Shown here: piece by piece, positions 43,179 to 53,522 of the stretch
How the letters are laid out: the number at the start of each line of letters is the position of its first letter
How positions within the stretch are numbered: position 1 is the stretch's first letter
NCBI GenBank assembly: GCA_016787085.1
Contig: JAEUVJ010000002.1
Location: 110,547 to 174,546, forward strand
DNA from: Chitinophagaceae bacterium
GTDB taxonomy: Bacteria; Bacteroidota; Bacteroidia; Chitinophagales; Chitinophagaceae
Direction: 5' to 3'
Length of the DNA stretch: 64,000 nt
The notes under the pieces: model-generated
What the model was told of the DNA's origin: nothing
Databases searched by the model: none
Seen by the model: only the letters and a program-made list of their open reading frames with translations
Translations under genes and position numbers: made by a program

Positions 43179-46100
43179 ATGAGACGCTTACTATTACTAT
43201 GTGCATTTCTATTGCCTGTATTGGCGGTATCGGCACAAGGCCGCACCATTACAGGAAAGATCACCGATGAGAACGGCAGCCCGATAGCGGGCGCCACTGT
43301 TGGGGTCAAAGGATCAAGGACCGCCGTATCCACCAATGCCGATGGCATGTATTCCATTACCGTGGATGCAAAAGCAAAAGTGCTGATCGTTTCGTATGTC
43401 GGCAAAACATCCGATGAGATCACGATCGGCGTTAACACTGTTATCAATACTGCCCTGCGGCAGGAAGAAAGCACCATGCAGGAAGTAGTGGTGGTGGGTT
43501 ATGGTACCCAACGCAAAAGAGACCTGACCGGTAATGTGTCCAAGATCAGCGGCGATGCTACCCGCAATATCCCGGTACAGAGTTTTGACCAGGCGCTATC
43601 GGGCAGGGCGGCCGGTGTAAGTGTAATGATACCGAACGGGGTGCTGAATAATCCTCCCGTTATCCGTGTACGGGGTATCAGTTCTATCAATCTTAGCTCC
43701 TTTCCTCTTGTTGTGATTGATGGAGTGCCTACGTTTGTCGGTAATGTGGGAACAGCATCCAATCCTACCAGTACGGGTGTGACCGCTCCGAATAATATAC
43801 TCTCCGATATCAATCCATCTGACATCGAAAGTTTTGAGATACTAAAAGATGCTGCTGCCAGCGCTATCTATGGTTCCAGGGCATCGGCCGGTGTATTGAT
43901 CATCACAACCAAAAAGGGGAGACAGGGAAAAGCGAAAGTGAATTACGACGGGTGGGTTGGTTCTACCAAAGCCATGAACCTGCTCGATGTATTGAGTGCA
44001 GAAGAGTATGTTATGTTAAAGAATGAAGGCCTTACCAACGTGGGTACACCGCCTAATGGCACCACCCGTGGTTTTTACCTGCAAACAGGGCCTGACGGCA
44101 AACCGGTAGATACCGATTGGTACGACTATATTTACCAGAACGGGCTCTCTCACAGTCATACGCTGAATATATCCGGCGCCAATGAAAAGACGAGCTATTA
44201 TTTTTCTTTTGGCTATACCGACCAGGAAGGGATGCTGAAGAAAAATACATTCAAGAGACTGGGTGGCCGGATGAACCTCGATCATAAAGTGACAGAAAGA
44301 ATAACTGTTGGTGGCAATTTCACTTACAGCAATTCGATCAATTCGGCGCCTAACTCTGGTTCATTGCCCGGGCAGGCGTTCAATACATCCGGTCTTGGCC
44401 GCTTGCCACTGGTGCTGGCCCCCAATGTGACGCCATTCAATCCTGATGGTTCATACAATATCAACATTGCCGGTAATACGATCGGGCAGGGCGCTAATAT
44501 CACGGCGTTGAACTTTACGAACCCCGTGATGATACTTGACCTGAACAAGTTCTCTTCTGAAAGCGACCGTGTGCTGGCCAATGTATATGCAGATGTAAAA
44601 TTGTTGCAGGGACTGAATTTCCGTACGGTATTTGGAATAGATTACCTGAATACGCTGAACAAGGAATTCCAGAACCCCATTCATGGAGATGGTACGAATA
44701 CACTTGGCGCTGCTGCGAATATGCAGCAACGGTTCAAGAGACAGAACTGGCAGAACCTGCTGACATTCGATCGCAAGATCGGCGCATCGCATAGTGTGAA
44801 CCTGCTGCTGGGTAATGAACAGCAATTCACACACAATGAAGGATGGGGTGCACAACGCAGACAGGTGGGTGATTCTTATTTTGACGAATACCAGGGCGGC
44901 TTTGTCCTGATCGTTCCTTCCTTTACTTCTTTCCCTACATCTAATTTTCTTGGTGAAAGTTACCTGGTGTCTTTTTTTGGCAGGTTGAATTACGATTATA
45001 AGAAGAAGTATTTCTTATCGCTTAATGCAAGACGTGATGGTTATTCTGCTTTTGCTCCCGGAAAGAAGTATGGCAACTTCGGGGGCGCTTCTGCCGGATG
45101 GGCTGTATCACAGGAAGAATTTTTCAAGAACTCAGGGCTGGCCAATGTGTTCAGCAATCTCAAATTGCGCGGCAGCTACGGCCAGGTGGGCAATATCAAT
45201 GGCATCGCTGATTATGCTTCTTACTTTCTTTTCACCAGCGGTTTGTATGGTTCGCAGGCAGCTTTGTTCTATTCGCAGGCAGGTAATACCGACCTGACAT
45301 GGGAGACCAGTAAGAAAACGGATATCGGTTTTGAGGCAGGCTTCTTTAATAACCGCATCACTCTTGATTTTGCTTATTACAAGAATGATATTGACGGGCT
45401 GATATTGAATGATCCGCAAAGCCCTTCAAAAGGTGTGGCCTTTACGAATACACTTCCTACCAGCCTGGCGACATTAGCCGGTGGAACGGTGCCCGTAAAT
45501 ATCGGCCGTATGGTGAATAAGGGAATTGAAATAACCATCAATGCCAAAGTGATCAATAAGAAAGACTTTACGTGGAGCAGTAATTTCAATATCGGCACAT
45601 TGCATAACGAAGTAAAGGAACTCGCAACGGGTAATGCTGACATCTTTATTGCTACTTCAGGCCTGGAGCGTCCCAGCATTATCAGGGTAGGAGAGTCTAT
45701 CGGAAGTTTCTATGCTGTCCGGACCAATGGAGTAAATCCTGCAAACGGCCGCAGAATATTTGTTTACCGTAACGGGCAGCAGGTGCAATTCGATCTATCC
45801 TCACCGGTAGCTACCCGCTGGACCTATTTAGATGGCACCACTGCTCCCCGTGCTGTTGACCAGGCTGCTGATGGAGTACTCATCGGACCGGCATTGCCTA
45901 CATGGACAGGCGGATGGGAGAATACAGTTCGCTATAAGAATTTCGACTTCAGCATGCTTCTTTATTTCTCAGGAGGCAACTATGTGTATAACGGAACAAA
46001 GGCCGGGTTAAGGGACAACCGTAACTGGAATAATTCTGTGGAGACACTGACCCGCTGGCAAAAACCGGGTGATGTGACCAATATACCCCGCCTGGTATTC

Positions 46101-46400
46101 GGTGATAACCTTTCCAATGGTTCCGGTATTGTTATTTCTGAAAATGTAGAGAAAGGCGATTTCCTGAAAGCCAGGAATATTTCTATCGGTTATTCCGTGC
46201 CGCTGAGTGTTACGCAAAAAGCAAAGATCAGCAGCTTCAGGGTATATGCGGCGATACAAAACGCCTTTGTGATCACCAACTACACCGGCTTCGATCCTGA
46301 AGTATCTGCTAATGGGAATAACAACTCCACACCAAGCGTGGACAGAAACTCTGTTCCGCAGGCCAGAACGATCACATTTGGAGTGAATGTCGGATTTTAA
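43179..46400 (+). CDS. SusC/RagA-type TonB-dependent transporter 2
   Basis: A 1073-aa outer-membrane importer. Signal MRRLLLLCAFLLPVLAVSAQG, regulatory domain TITGKITDENGSPIAGATV, plug EVVVVGYGTQRKRDLTGNV with the conserved DIESFEILKDAAASAIYGSR element, then the barrel ending in ARTITFGVNVGF with the classical C-terminal Phe. The frame is open to a GTG at 43149, but ATG 43179 gives the canonical signal peptide. It is paired with SusD-2 starting 35 nt downstream. Confidence 0.94.
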   Translation: MRRLLLLCAFLLPVLAVSAQGRTITGKITDENGSPIAGATVGVKGSRTAVSTNADGMYSITVDAKAKVLIVSYVGKTSDEITIGVNTVINTALRQEESTMQEVVVVGYGTQRKRDLTGNVSKISGDATRNIPVQSFDQALSGRAAGVSVMIPNGVLNNPPVIRVRGISSINLSSFPLVVIDGVPTFVGNVGTASNPTSTGVTAPNNILSDINPSDIESFEILKDAAASAIYGSRASAGVLIITTKKGRQGKAKVNYDGWVGSTKAMNLLDVLSAEEYVMLKNEGLTNVGTPPNGTTRGFYLQTGPDGKPVDTDWYDYIYQNGLSHSHTLNISGANEKTSYYFSFGYTDQEGMLKKNTFKRLGGRMNLDHKVTERITVGGNFTYSNSINSAPNSGSLPGQAFNTSGLGRLPLVLAPNVTPFNPDGSYNINIAGNTIGQGANITALNFTNPVMILDLNKFSSESDRVLANVYADVKLLQGLNFRTVFGIDYLNTLNKEFQNPIHGDGTNTLGAAANMQQRFKRQNWQNLLTFDRKIGASHSVNLLLGNEQQFTHNEGWGAQRRQVGDSYFDEYQGGFVLIVPSFTSFPTSNFLGESYLVSFFGRLNYDYKKKYFLSLNARRDGYSAFAPGKKYGNFGGASAGWAVSQEEFFKNSGLANVFSNLKLRGSYGQVGNINGIADYASYFLFTSGLYGSQAALFYSQAGNTDLTWETSKKTDIGFEAGFFNNRITLDFAYYKNDIDGLILNDPQSPSKGVAFTNTLPTSLATLAGGTVPVNIGRMVNKGIEITINAKVINKKDFTWSSNFNIGTLHNEVKELATGNADIFIATSGLERPSIIRVGESIGSFYAVRTNGVNPANGRRIFVYRNGQQVQFDLSSPVATRWTYLDGTTAPRAVDQAADGVLIGPALPTWTGGWENTVRYKNFDFSMLLYFSGGNYVYNGTKAGLRDNRNWNNSVETLTRWQKPGDVTNIPRLVFGDNLSNGSGIVISENVEKGDFLKARNISIGYSVPLSVTQKAKISSFRVYAAIQNAFVITNYTGFDPEVSANGNNNSTPSVDRNSVPQARTITFGVNVGF

Positions 46401-46435
46401 TAATAGTCATGATAAGCACAATAAAAAAGTATAAA

Positions 46436-47881
46436 ATGAAAAGTAAAATAATCATACTGGCATTATCTGCAGGACTGTTCTTTTCCTGCAATAAAAGCAA
46501 GCTGGACCCTAGCCCGCAGTCCGACCTTCCGGATACGGAGGCGTTTGCTACTGCAGCGAGGGCAGCGCAACAGGTGAACGGGATGTATGTGTTGTTGAAA
46601 TCATCCTTCTTTTTCGGCAGCCGCTTTGTCGTGTATGGTGATGTTCGCGGGGAAGATTTCCTGAACAGGACCAATAATGGGGTTACGGGTTTACAAACCT
46701 GGAACTTCAGCGCTACACCGGCTACCAATGAAGTGCAGTACGTATGGAGAGATGCATATGCCTGCATCAACCAATGCAATATTGTACTGGCAAGAGTGGA
46801 TGAAGCGCCGGTCACAGATGTATTGAAAAATCAATACAAGGGCGAGGCAAGATTATTAAGAGCATTGAGCTACTGGGGCCTGCTTACGTTGTATGCCAAG
46901 CCGTATGCGGATGGTAATGGCGCCAGCCCGGGTGTACCCCTTCGCTTAACGGCAGAATACAGTACAGGAAACAACTCGATGACAAGAGCCACCGTGGCGC
47001 AGGTATATACCCAGATACTCGCTGATCTGAATTTTGCAGAGACCAACCTGCCGCTGAATAACGGGGGCGCCGAAATGAATACGACCCACGCACATCGAAA
47101 TACAGCCATTGCCTTAAAGACACGTATGTTGCTGGCCATGCAGCGCTGGGCCGATGTGATCACCGACGCAGATAAGTTAGTACCAGCGACGGCGCCTTTC
47201 CAGGCAGCGACCGGTGTTGGTCATCGGCTGGAGGCCAATATCGCATCCGTATTTGCAGCGCCTTATACTACATTGGAATCTATCTTTTCTATGCCTTTTA
47301 CTACACTGGATCTTCCGGGTACACAAAACGGGTTGGCCAATTATTATATGCCGGGCCCTGTAGGAGCACTGGATTACACACTGAATACCGCTGCGGCGGG
47401 TATTGTATCAAGTACCAGTTGGAAAGCAACAGATGCAAGAAGAGCATTTGTAGGCACATCGGGTACTTCCACGGTATGGAGAAAATTTCCTTCAAACCCG
47501 CATACGGATTATGCACCTGTGATCAGGTATGCAGAAGTGCTGCTGAACCTGGCCGAGGCAAGAGTAAGACAAACCAATGCGGTGGATGCCAGAGCGATCG
47601 AGTTATTGAATGCCGTTCACCGTCGTTCAGATAATACGACCACGTATGTTGCCGGTGATTTTGCCGATGCGGCAGCTTTGCTGGCACAGATCGCTATTGA
47701 AAGAAGGATCGAATTTCTTGGCGAGGGGCTGCGCAATTTTGATATTATGCGTACGATGCAGGCATTTCCTGCCAAAGGAACGGCGCCGGTAGTGCCGGCC
47801 AATGCCAGTGTGTATATCTGGCCTATTCCGCAATCAGAACTCTTCAGTAATCCGGATGCGGCTCAGAACCCCGGATATTAA
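46436..47881 (+). CDS. SusD/RagB-type lipoprotein 2
   Basis: A 481-aa partner of SusC-2. Lipobox in LSAGLFFSCNKS; TPR-like SusD core with QCNIVLARVDEA and AHRNTAIALKTRML; C-terminal RRIEFLGEGLRNFDIMRTM and IWPIPQSELFSNPDAAQNPGY-type ending, which is the hallmark SusD C-terminus. An ATG nine codons upstream (46409) is in frame but gives a longer, less normal signal. The operon ends at the terminator 20 nt downstream. Confidence 0.93.
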   Translation: MKSKIIILALSAGLFFSCNKSKLDPSPQSDLPDTEAFATAARAAQQVNGMYVLLKSSFFFGSRFVVYGDVRGEDFLNRTNNGVTGLQTWNFSATPATNEVQYVWRDAYACINQCNIVLARVDEAPVTDVLKNQYKGEARLLRALSYWGLLTLYAKPYADGNGASPGVPLRLTAEYSTGNNSMTRATVAQVYTQILADLNFAETNLPLNNGGAEMNTTHAHRNTAIALKTRMLLAMQRWADVITDADKLVPATAPFQAATGVGHRLEANIASVFAAPYTTLESIFSMPFTTLDLPGTQNGLANYYMPGPVGALDYTLNTAAAGIVSSTSWKATDARRAFVGTSGTSTVWRKFPSNPHTDYAPVIRYAEVLLNLAEARVRQTNAVDARAIELLNAVHRRSDNTTTYVAGDFADAAALLAQIAIERRIEFLGEGLRNFDIMRTMQAFPAKGTAPVVPANASVYIWPIPQSELFSNPDAAQNPGY

Positions 47882-47900
47882 TGGTATAAGTTGATTTTTT

Positions 47901-47930
47901 AACGGGCTGCTTTTTGAAGCAGCCCGTTTC
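47901..47930. terminator. Intrinsic terminator of the SusCD-2 operon
   Basis: AACGGGCTGCTT (47901-47912), TTTG loop, AAGCAGCCCGTT (47917-47928): a perfect 12-bp stem. It is preceded by six T and followed by TC, so it can also act on the opposite strand. Confidence 0.8.
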
Positions 47931-47960
47931 ATTGTTCGGCTACTTTCCGCCACTTTGATA

Positions 47961-48062
47961 TTTCATGCTTCGGCATTCCCTTTTCATGCTTCGGTCATTC
48001 ATACCTATAATAGCGAAGCATACTCCGAATATTTGCTGTCTGCTGTTAATCAGGTATTAAAA
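47961..48062 (+). promoter_or_regulatory. SusC-3 upstream region: perfect 21-bp-period repeat, inverted half-site, TTG element
   Basis: Two identical TTTCATGCTTCGG units (47961-47973, 47982-47994) with a 21-bp period; an inverted GAAGCAT (48015-48021) 29 bp after the second ATGCTTC; and TTGCTGTC starting 11 nt later (48033). A 19-bp spacer then leads to TATTAAAA (48055-48062), a weak -7-like box. Confidence 0.65.
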
Positions 48063-48148
48063 CTACAGGACTGTTTCCAGCCATTATTTATTAACTCATG
48101 GTTTGCGGAGTGGCGTTGCTATTCTGCCGATTGAAAAAACCAAAATTT

Positions 48149-51094
48149 ATGCACATGAAAAGATCGCTACTATTCTCTCTTCTTGTCATGCTGATGTCTT
48201 CCGCTGCTTTTGCACAGCAGGATGTATCGGGTGTGGTGACAGATGCAAGAGATAATTCCGCTCTGTCAGGAGTGAGTGTATTTGTAAAAGGTACCCGTAC
48301 AGGCACTACCACCGGTCAGGATGGACGTTTTCGCATATCGGTTCCTGCCAACGGAGTACTTGTTTTTTCGTTCACAGGATTTACGGAAAAGGAGGTGGCG
48401 GTCAGCGGCTCTTCCATGAATGTGTCGCTGGCAGTAGCACAGACTGCTTTGCAGGAAGTAGTGGTGACAGGCTACACTACCCAGAATAAAAAGCAATACA
48501 CCGGTTCTGTGGCGAAGGTCTCCGGATCGGAAGTAAACATGCAGCCCATTGCTTCGCTCGAGCAGTTACTGCAGGGTAAATCACCGGGGGTATTGATACA
48601 ATCCCAAAGCGGGCAGCCCGGAGCTGCTGCCTCTGTTACTATTCGCGGCAAAGGTTCAGTACTGGGTGGCACGCAACCTTTATATATCGTAGATGGCATC
48701 CAGGTAACCGGTGCTGATTTTCAAAGTATCAGCCCGGCGGATATTGAGTCGTATAATATCCTGAAAGATGCGGTGGCTACTTCGCAGTACGGGTCGAGAG
48801 GGGCGAATGGTGTTATCGTCGTAACAACAAAAAGAGGGCGAAATGCAAAGACCGTACTCAATTACGACTACCAGTATGGTGTACAGCAATTCCCGGAAAG
48901 CAAACTGGTATTAATGACCTCAAGAGAAAAACTGAACTACGAGATGTATTATGACAGGCCCGACGGGTTAAATCCTTTTGGCTGGTCGCAGGCAGACTAC
49001 GATAGTTTGTCAAAGATCAATGCGGACTGGGAAGGTGCTATGTTCCGTCATGCTAAAACCAACCAGCATATCCTGAGTGCAACGGGGGGTAATGATAAAA
49101 CAAGATTCTTTATATCAGGCTCTATCTTTACACAGGATGGCCTGGTGCGTACCACGAACCTGAAGCGCTATACAGGAAGGGTCAATCTTGATCACACGGC
49201 GGGCAATTTCAGAATCGGTATTTCCACGACAATAGGGTATTCAAAACTTTCCGGGACGGATGAGAATGATAATGTGATCACCACTCCATTGAATGCCTAC
49301 AGGTGGACCATGCCATACATTACTCCGTATCTTTCCGATGGCAGTTACAACCTTAGTGATCCCGGAGGAAATCCTAATCCTCTTCCTGATCTTTTCCTGA
49401 ACACCAACCTGAACAAACAGCTCAAGGCAATTGGCTCAATAAGTATTGAGTACAAAATACCTTACGTAAAGGGCTTAAGTGCAAGAACGCAATGGGGCAT
49501 TGATTTCACCGACAACCAGAATGAGAACTATACGGATATCAACACGCAGGCGAACCAGGTGGTGCCGGGGCTATCCGGGGCGTTTAACGCCAACTCACTT
49601 CGCCGGATACGTTCAACCGGGACTACATCACTTAATTACGAGAAGAAAGCAGGTGATCATTCATTTGGTATTGGGGTGTTCAATGAGATCATAAAAAGAA
49701 ACACGGTGACCAATGGATATACCGGGTTCGGGTTGGTAGGGCCCATTAAAAATGCAGCAGGTATTACACCGGGAACACCCACCAATAATTTCATACCCCG
49801 GGTAGGCGGTGGAGCTACTGAAGAAGGAATATTGTCCTGGTTTGCTTTGGCAAGCTATGATTACCGGAACAAATACTTTGTAAACCTGACTGGTCGCCGT
49901 GATGGCAGTTCAAGACTTGCAGAAGGTAAGAAGTATGTGAACTATGGCGGTATTGGTTTTGGATGGGCAGTTACCAGTGAGGGCTTTATGGCAGGACAAA
50001 AGATTTTTGATAACCTGAAGCTGAAAATAAGTTATGGTTCGGCAGGAAATGCAGAGATCGGTGATTCATACGAGGCATTGGAACAATTTGGTCCGACCTC
50101 CTATAATGGAATCGGCGGGCTTGTGCTGAACAACCTGAAGAAAGACCAGTTGACCTGGGAAACAAGAAGCACGGCGAACGCAGGTATTGAGTTTGCCGTT
50201 TTGAAAAACAGGTTATCTGGCGCTGTGGAGGTATATAATAGTATCACTGACGGGCTTTACTTAAACAGGTTACTGTCTTCTACCAATGGTGTCGGAAGCA
50301 TTGTGACAAATCTCGGTAAAATGAGGAATCGGGGTGTTGAAGTATCATTGGCTTTTGATCTCGTGAAAGGTAAAGACCTTAACATCAGCATCAATGGTAA
50401 CTGGACCACGAATAAGAGTGTGATGGTGGAACTGGATGGTAATAATGAGATCATCAATGGTATCAGCATTAACAGGATCGGTGAAAGGGCTAACAGTGTT
50501 TACCTGGTAAAATATGCAGGAGTTGACCCGGCTAACGGGGATGCATTATATTATAAAGCCGATGGCAAAACGACCACCAATGTCTATGACCCTGCAGACG
50601 CCGTCATTGCAGGTTCCTTTGACCCCAAAGGATTTGGCGGGTTCGGCGCAACTGTTTCTTACAAAGGGATTGAGGTATCAGCTTTATTCAACTATCAATA
50701 TGGTTTTGATATTTATAATAATGCAAGAGCTGATGTGGAGAACCCGCAATACTGGTTCTCGCAACTGAGCAGGGATGTACTGAGAGAATGGCAGCATCCT
50801 GGTGATATCACAGATATTCCTTCTTCTTTCAGTGATTTTCAATACAACACAACAAGGTACCTGGAGAAAGGAGATTTCCTCCGGTTCAGGAATATTATGG
50901 TCAGTTATTCATTACCCAAAAGCCTGATCAGTAAATGGAAGATCGGCAACCTGAAAGTATTTGCGCAGGGACAAAACCTTTATACATGGCATAGCTTTAA
51001 GGGGTATGACCCTGAAATTGCTACCGGTGCCCTGACAGGAGCCCATTACCCGGCTTTGATCGCTGTTACATTTGGCGCAAGCATTGGTTTATAA
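48149..51094 (+). CDS. SusC/RagA-type TonB-dependent transporter 3
   Basis: A 981-aa outer-membrane importer, the shortest of the three. Signal MKRSLLFSLLVMLMSSAAFAQQ, regulatory domain DVSGVVTDARDNSALSGVSV, plug EVVVTGYTTQNKKQYTGSV with YIVDGIQVTG and YNILKDAVATSQYGSRGANG, and a barrel ending VTFGASIGL. The ATG at 48149 or 48155 fits the signal; the frame opens further up at 48098. It is followed by SusD-3 after 18 nt. Confidence 0.93.
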   Translation: MHMKRSLLFSLLVMLMSSAAFAQQDVSGVVTDARDNSALSGVSVFVKGTRTGTTTGQDGRFRISVPANGVLVFSFTGFTEKEVAVSGSSMNVSLAVAQTALQEVVVTGYTTQNKKQYTGSVAKVSGSEVNMQPIASLEQLLQGKSPGVLIQSQSGQPGAAASVTIRGKGSVLGGTQPLYIVDGIQVTGADFQSISPADIESYNILKDAVATSQYGSRGANGVIVVTTKRGRNAKTVLNYDYQYGVQQFPESKLVLMTSREKLNYEMYYDRPDGLNPFGWSQADYDSLSKINADWEGAMFRHAKTNQHILSATGGNDKTRFFISGSIFTQDGLVRTTNLKRYTGRVNLDHTAGNFRIGISTTIGYSKLSGTDENDNVITTPLNAYRWTMPYITPYLSDGSYNLSDPGGNPNPLPDLFLNTNLNKQLKAIGSISIEYKIPYVKGLSARTQWGIDFTDNQNENYTDINTQANQVVPGLSGAFNANSLRRIRSTGTTSLNYEKKAGDHSFGIGVFNEIIKRNTVTNGYTGFGLVGPIKNAAGITPGTPTNNFIPRVGGGATEEGILSWFALASYDYRNKYFVNLTGRRDGSSRLAEGKKYVNYGGIGFGWAVTSEGFMAGQKIFDNLKLKISYGSAGNAEIGDSYEALEQFGPTSYNGIGGLVLNNLKKDQLTWETRSTANAGIEFAVLKNRLSGAVEVYNSITDGLYLNRLLSSTNGVGSIVTNLGKMRNRGVEVSLAFDLVKGKDLNISINGNWTTNKSVMVELDGNNEIINGISINRIGERANSVYLVKYAGVDPANGDALYYKADGKTTTNVYDPADAVIAGSFDPKGFGGFGATVSYKGIEVSALFNYQYGFDIYNNARADVENPQYWFSQLSRDVLREWQHPGDITDIPSSFSDFQYNTTRYLEKGDFLRFRNIMVSYSLPKSLISKWKIGNLKVFAQGQNLYTWHSFKGYDPEIATGALTGAHYPALIAVTFGASIGL

Positions 51095-51112
51095 TCATCA
51101 AAAAGAAGAAAT

Positions 51113-52546
51113 ATGAAAAGTACAGTAAAATATATCATGGTATTGTTCATAGCAGGATCATTGTTCTCTTCCTGCAAAAAAGTGGTGGATGTGGACCCAT
51201 CACATACTATTGACGGGGATGGCTTTTTTAATACGGTTGACGAGTATGATTTTGCATTGACAGGGGCTTACCAGCGCTTAAAAAGGAACTCACTATATGG
51301 CGGGGTGAACGGGGGAAGTATCTTTTTGTCAGCAGCCGACATTGCCGCGGATAATTTTTATAACGGGCCCAATAATCTTGGGAACCTGAATACAGCGTTC
51401 CGCTGGAATTATACAGCCGATCATCCTTCCGTACAGGGGGCATGGGACGATGCGTATTTAGTCATTCAGCAGGCTAACCTTTCTATGCGGGGTATTGACA
51501 GGTTCACCACCACCGATGGATTAAAAGTAAACCGCATAGAAGGCCAGGCAAGAGTGATCCGCGCATTGATGCATTTTGAACTGCTGCGTTGGTGGGCTAC
51601 AGATTATGATCGCAATTCCACCGCCTTAGGCGTTCCTTACGTGGACAAGTTCGATATCGAGCAGATGCCATCAAGACCTACAGTAAAGCAGACGTATGAT
51701 AAATTAGAAGCTGACCTGAAAGCAGCCCGTGCTATGCTTGACAATACAGACAGGGCTATTCAATCTGCCACTTCTACAGCCGGTACGGCAAGAGCTTATG
51801 CGGATCGTTTGGTATGTGATGCGCTGCTGGCAAGAATGTATTTATATGCAAATGAATTAGACAGTGCTATCAAATATTCTACGATAGCGATCAATGCCAG
51901 GCCGCTGGCATCGGCTGCGGTATTTCCCTCTGTGTGGGAAGATGCTTCTACTGCCGAAGTGATATGGTCCATCAAATATCAATCCGGTGAACCGGCATTG
52001 GCAAGAGAAGTGTATCAGACGTCCGGAGACCTGGTATCATGGGCACCTGTGGATGCCTTGCTTGGTTTGTATGATGCGGGGGATATACGTGGTGATGTGT
52101 ACTGGGTAAGCCGTAACGGTAGGCTGGTACTGGGAAAATACTTTGCCAAATCCACAGCAGCGGGTAATCCCGATGGGGTGGTTGATTTCAAAATATTCCG
52201 TACGGGTGAGATGTACCTGATCAGGTCGGAAGCGTATGCACGCAAAGCAGGCATGGGTGCGCAGGCACTGTCTGATCTGAATGCGCTGCGTACGGCCCGC
52301 AATGCCGCTACCGGCAGCGAAGCAGGTGCTGCTTTACTGACAGCGATACAAACAGAACGCAGAAAAGAATTGCTGATGGAAGGGCACCGTTTCTTTGATA
52401 TCAAACGCACTACCCGCAGTATCAGCCGCACACAGGATTGCGCCACTTTTTGTACGCTGTTGCCGGCCAGCAGGGCATGGGCCTTCCCTATTCCGCAAAC
52501 AGAAATGCTGGCCAATCCCAATATGGTACAAAACCCCGGTTATTAA
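51113..52546 (+). CDS. SusD/RagB-type lipoprotein 3
   Basis: A 477-aa lipoprotein partner of SusC-3. Lipobox in GSLFSSCKK; SusD core; C-terminal ERRKELLMEGHRFFDIKRT and the ending IPQTEMLANPNMVQNPGY. Unusually for SusD, a QDCATFCTLLPA segment with two cysteines lies before the final motif; whether they form a bridge is unknown. It is followed at 20 nt by the DUF1735-type gene. Confidence 0.93.
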   Translation: MKSTVKYIMVLFIAGSLFSSCKKVVDVDPSHTIDGDGFFNTVDEYDFALTGAYQRLKRNSLYGGVNGGSIFLSAADIAADNFYNGPNNLGNLNTAFRWNYTADHPSVQGAWDDAYLVIQQANLSMRGIDRFTTTDGLKVNRIEGQARVIRALMHFELLRWWATDYDRNSTALGVPYVDKFDIEQMPSRPTVKQTYDKLEADLKAARAMLDNTDRAIQSATSTAGTARAYADRLVCDALLARMYLYANELDSAIKYSTIAINARPLASAAVFPSVWEDASTAEVIWSIKYQSGEPALAREVYQTSGDLVSWAPVDALLGLYDAGDIRGDVYWVSRNGRLVLGKYFAKSTAAGNPDGVVDFKIFRTGEMYLIRSEAYARKAGMGAQALSDLNALRTARNAATGSEAGAALLTAIQTERRKELLMEGHRFFDIKRTTRSISRTQDCATFCTLLPASRAWAFPIPQTEMLANPNMVQNPGY

Positions 52547-52565
52547 ATCTTTAAATGGATAAACT

Positions 52566-53492
52566 ATGAGATCAGTTGCAGCCAAAATAAGTTTCGTGTT
52601 TTTATCAGCCGCATTATTTTCCTCCTGCAAAAAAAATGTGGTGTTCAATGATATTACCATCAATACCTTCAGGCCGATCGTTGAGTTTTCCGATGTCAGC
52701 GGTTTTAAAAGCGTGGCCATGGATTATACGAACAACCAGATAACAGTGGATATAACCGATGTCCGTTTTATGATCCGGTCTGATATTAGCAAGGAATCGT
52801 CTGTGAAAGTAGCGATCAGCACTAATGTAGTGAATGATTATAATGCAGATAATGGTACGAATTACACACCTGTCGGCGTACCTCTTTTTTCACTGGAGAA
52901 TGACCTGTTCACGCTGTCGCCTTCGGAAAGAAGCCAGCCGGTAAGGATACGCATCAAGCCTTCCGATGTGGCAGTAGGAGAGAATGCGATCGGACTGACC
53001 ATCTTTGAGGTCACCAACGGTGAGATCAGCCAGATAGCCGGGAAGCTGGTCATCGCTCTTTCTGTGAAGAACCAGTATGACGGGATCTATACTCTCGACG
53101 GAGCTTTTTATCACCCGACATCTTCTCCGGGTTATGATCCTTTTACGATCGAAGTGGAAATGCACACTACAGGGCCTAACAGCGTAAAAATGTATGTGCC
53201 TGATTTTGGCGGATATTATCATCCGGGGTTGTTTGGCGGTGTGCTGAATGCATTTGGTTCGCAGGAGCCTGAATATACTGTTAGCCCTGCAACGAATACG
53301 GTGACAGTGCAGAATGCTTTTCCGGGAGCCGTTACTTTTTATACGATGGCGCCCGGCTTTAATTCGCGGTATGACGCGGCCACTAAAACTATTTATGCAA
53401 AATTCGGGTACAACTATTCACCAGGACCCACTTTTAATCCTGCCACTAACCGTGAGTGGACAGATGTACTGACCTATATCGGGCCGAGATAA
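52566..53492 (+). CDS. DUF1735 (BT_3987-type) surface lipoprotein
   Basis: A 308-aa lipoprotein with signal MRSVAAKISFVFLSAALFSSCKK. The region about residues 30-170 (VKVAISTNVVNDYNADNGTNYTPVG.. and RSQPVRIRIKPSDV) is the DUF1735 beta-domain often found in glycan-binding surface proteins next to SusD. The C-terminal half is a separate beta-rich domain (SPGYDPFTIEVEMHTTG...GYYHPGLFGG), possibly DUF4361-like. It probably acts as an accessory substrate-binding protein (SGBP) for SusCD-3. Confidence 0.83.
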   Translation: MRSVAAKISFVFLSAALFSSCKKNVVFNDITINTFRPIVEFSDVSGFKSVAMDYTNNQITVDITDVRFMIRSDISKESSVKVAISTNVVNDYNADNGTNYTPVGVPLFSLENDLFTLSPSERSQPVRIRIKPSDVAVGENAIGLTIFEVTNGEISQIAGKLVIALSVKNQYDGIYTLDGAFYHPTSSPGYDPFTIEVEMHTTGPNSVKMYVPDFGGYYHPGLFGGVLNAFGSQEPEYTVSPATNTVTVQNAFPGAVTFYTMAPGFNSRYDAATKTIYAKFGYNYSPGPTFNPATNREWTDVLTYIGPR

Positions 53493-53522
53493 GAAAAGTC
53501 GCACGATAACGTTTCATGGCTG

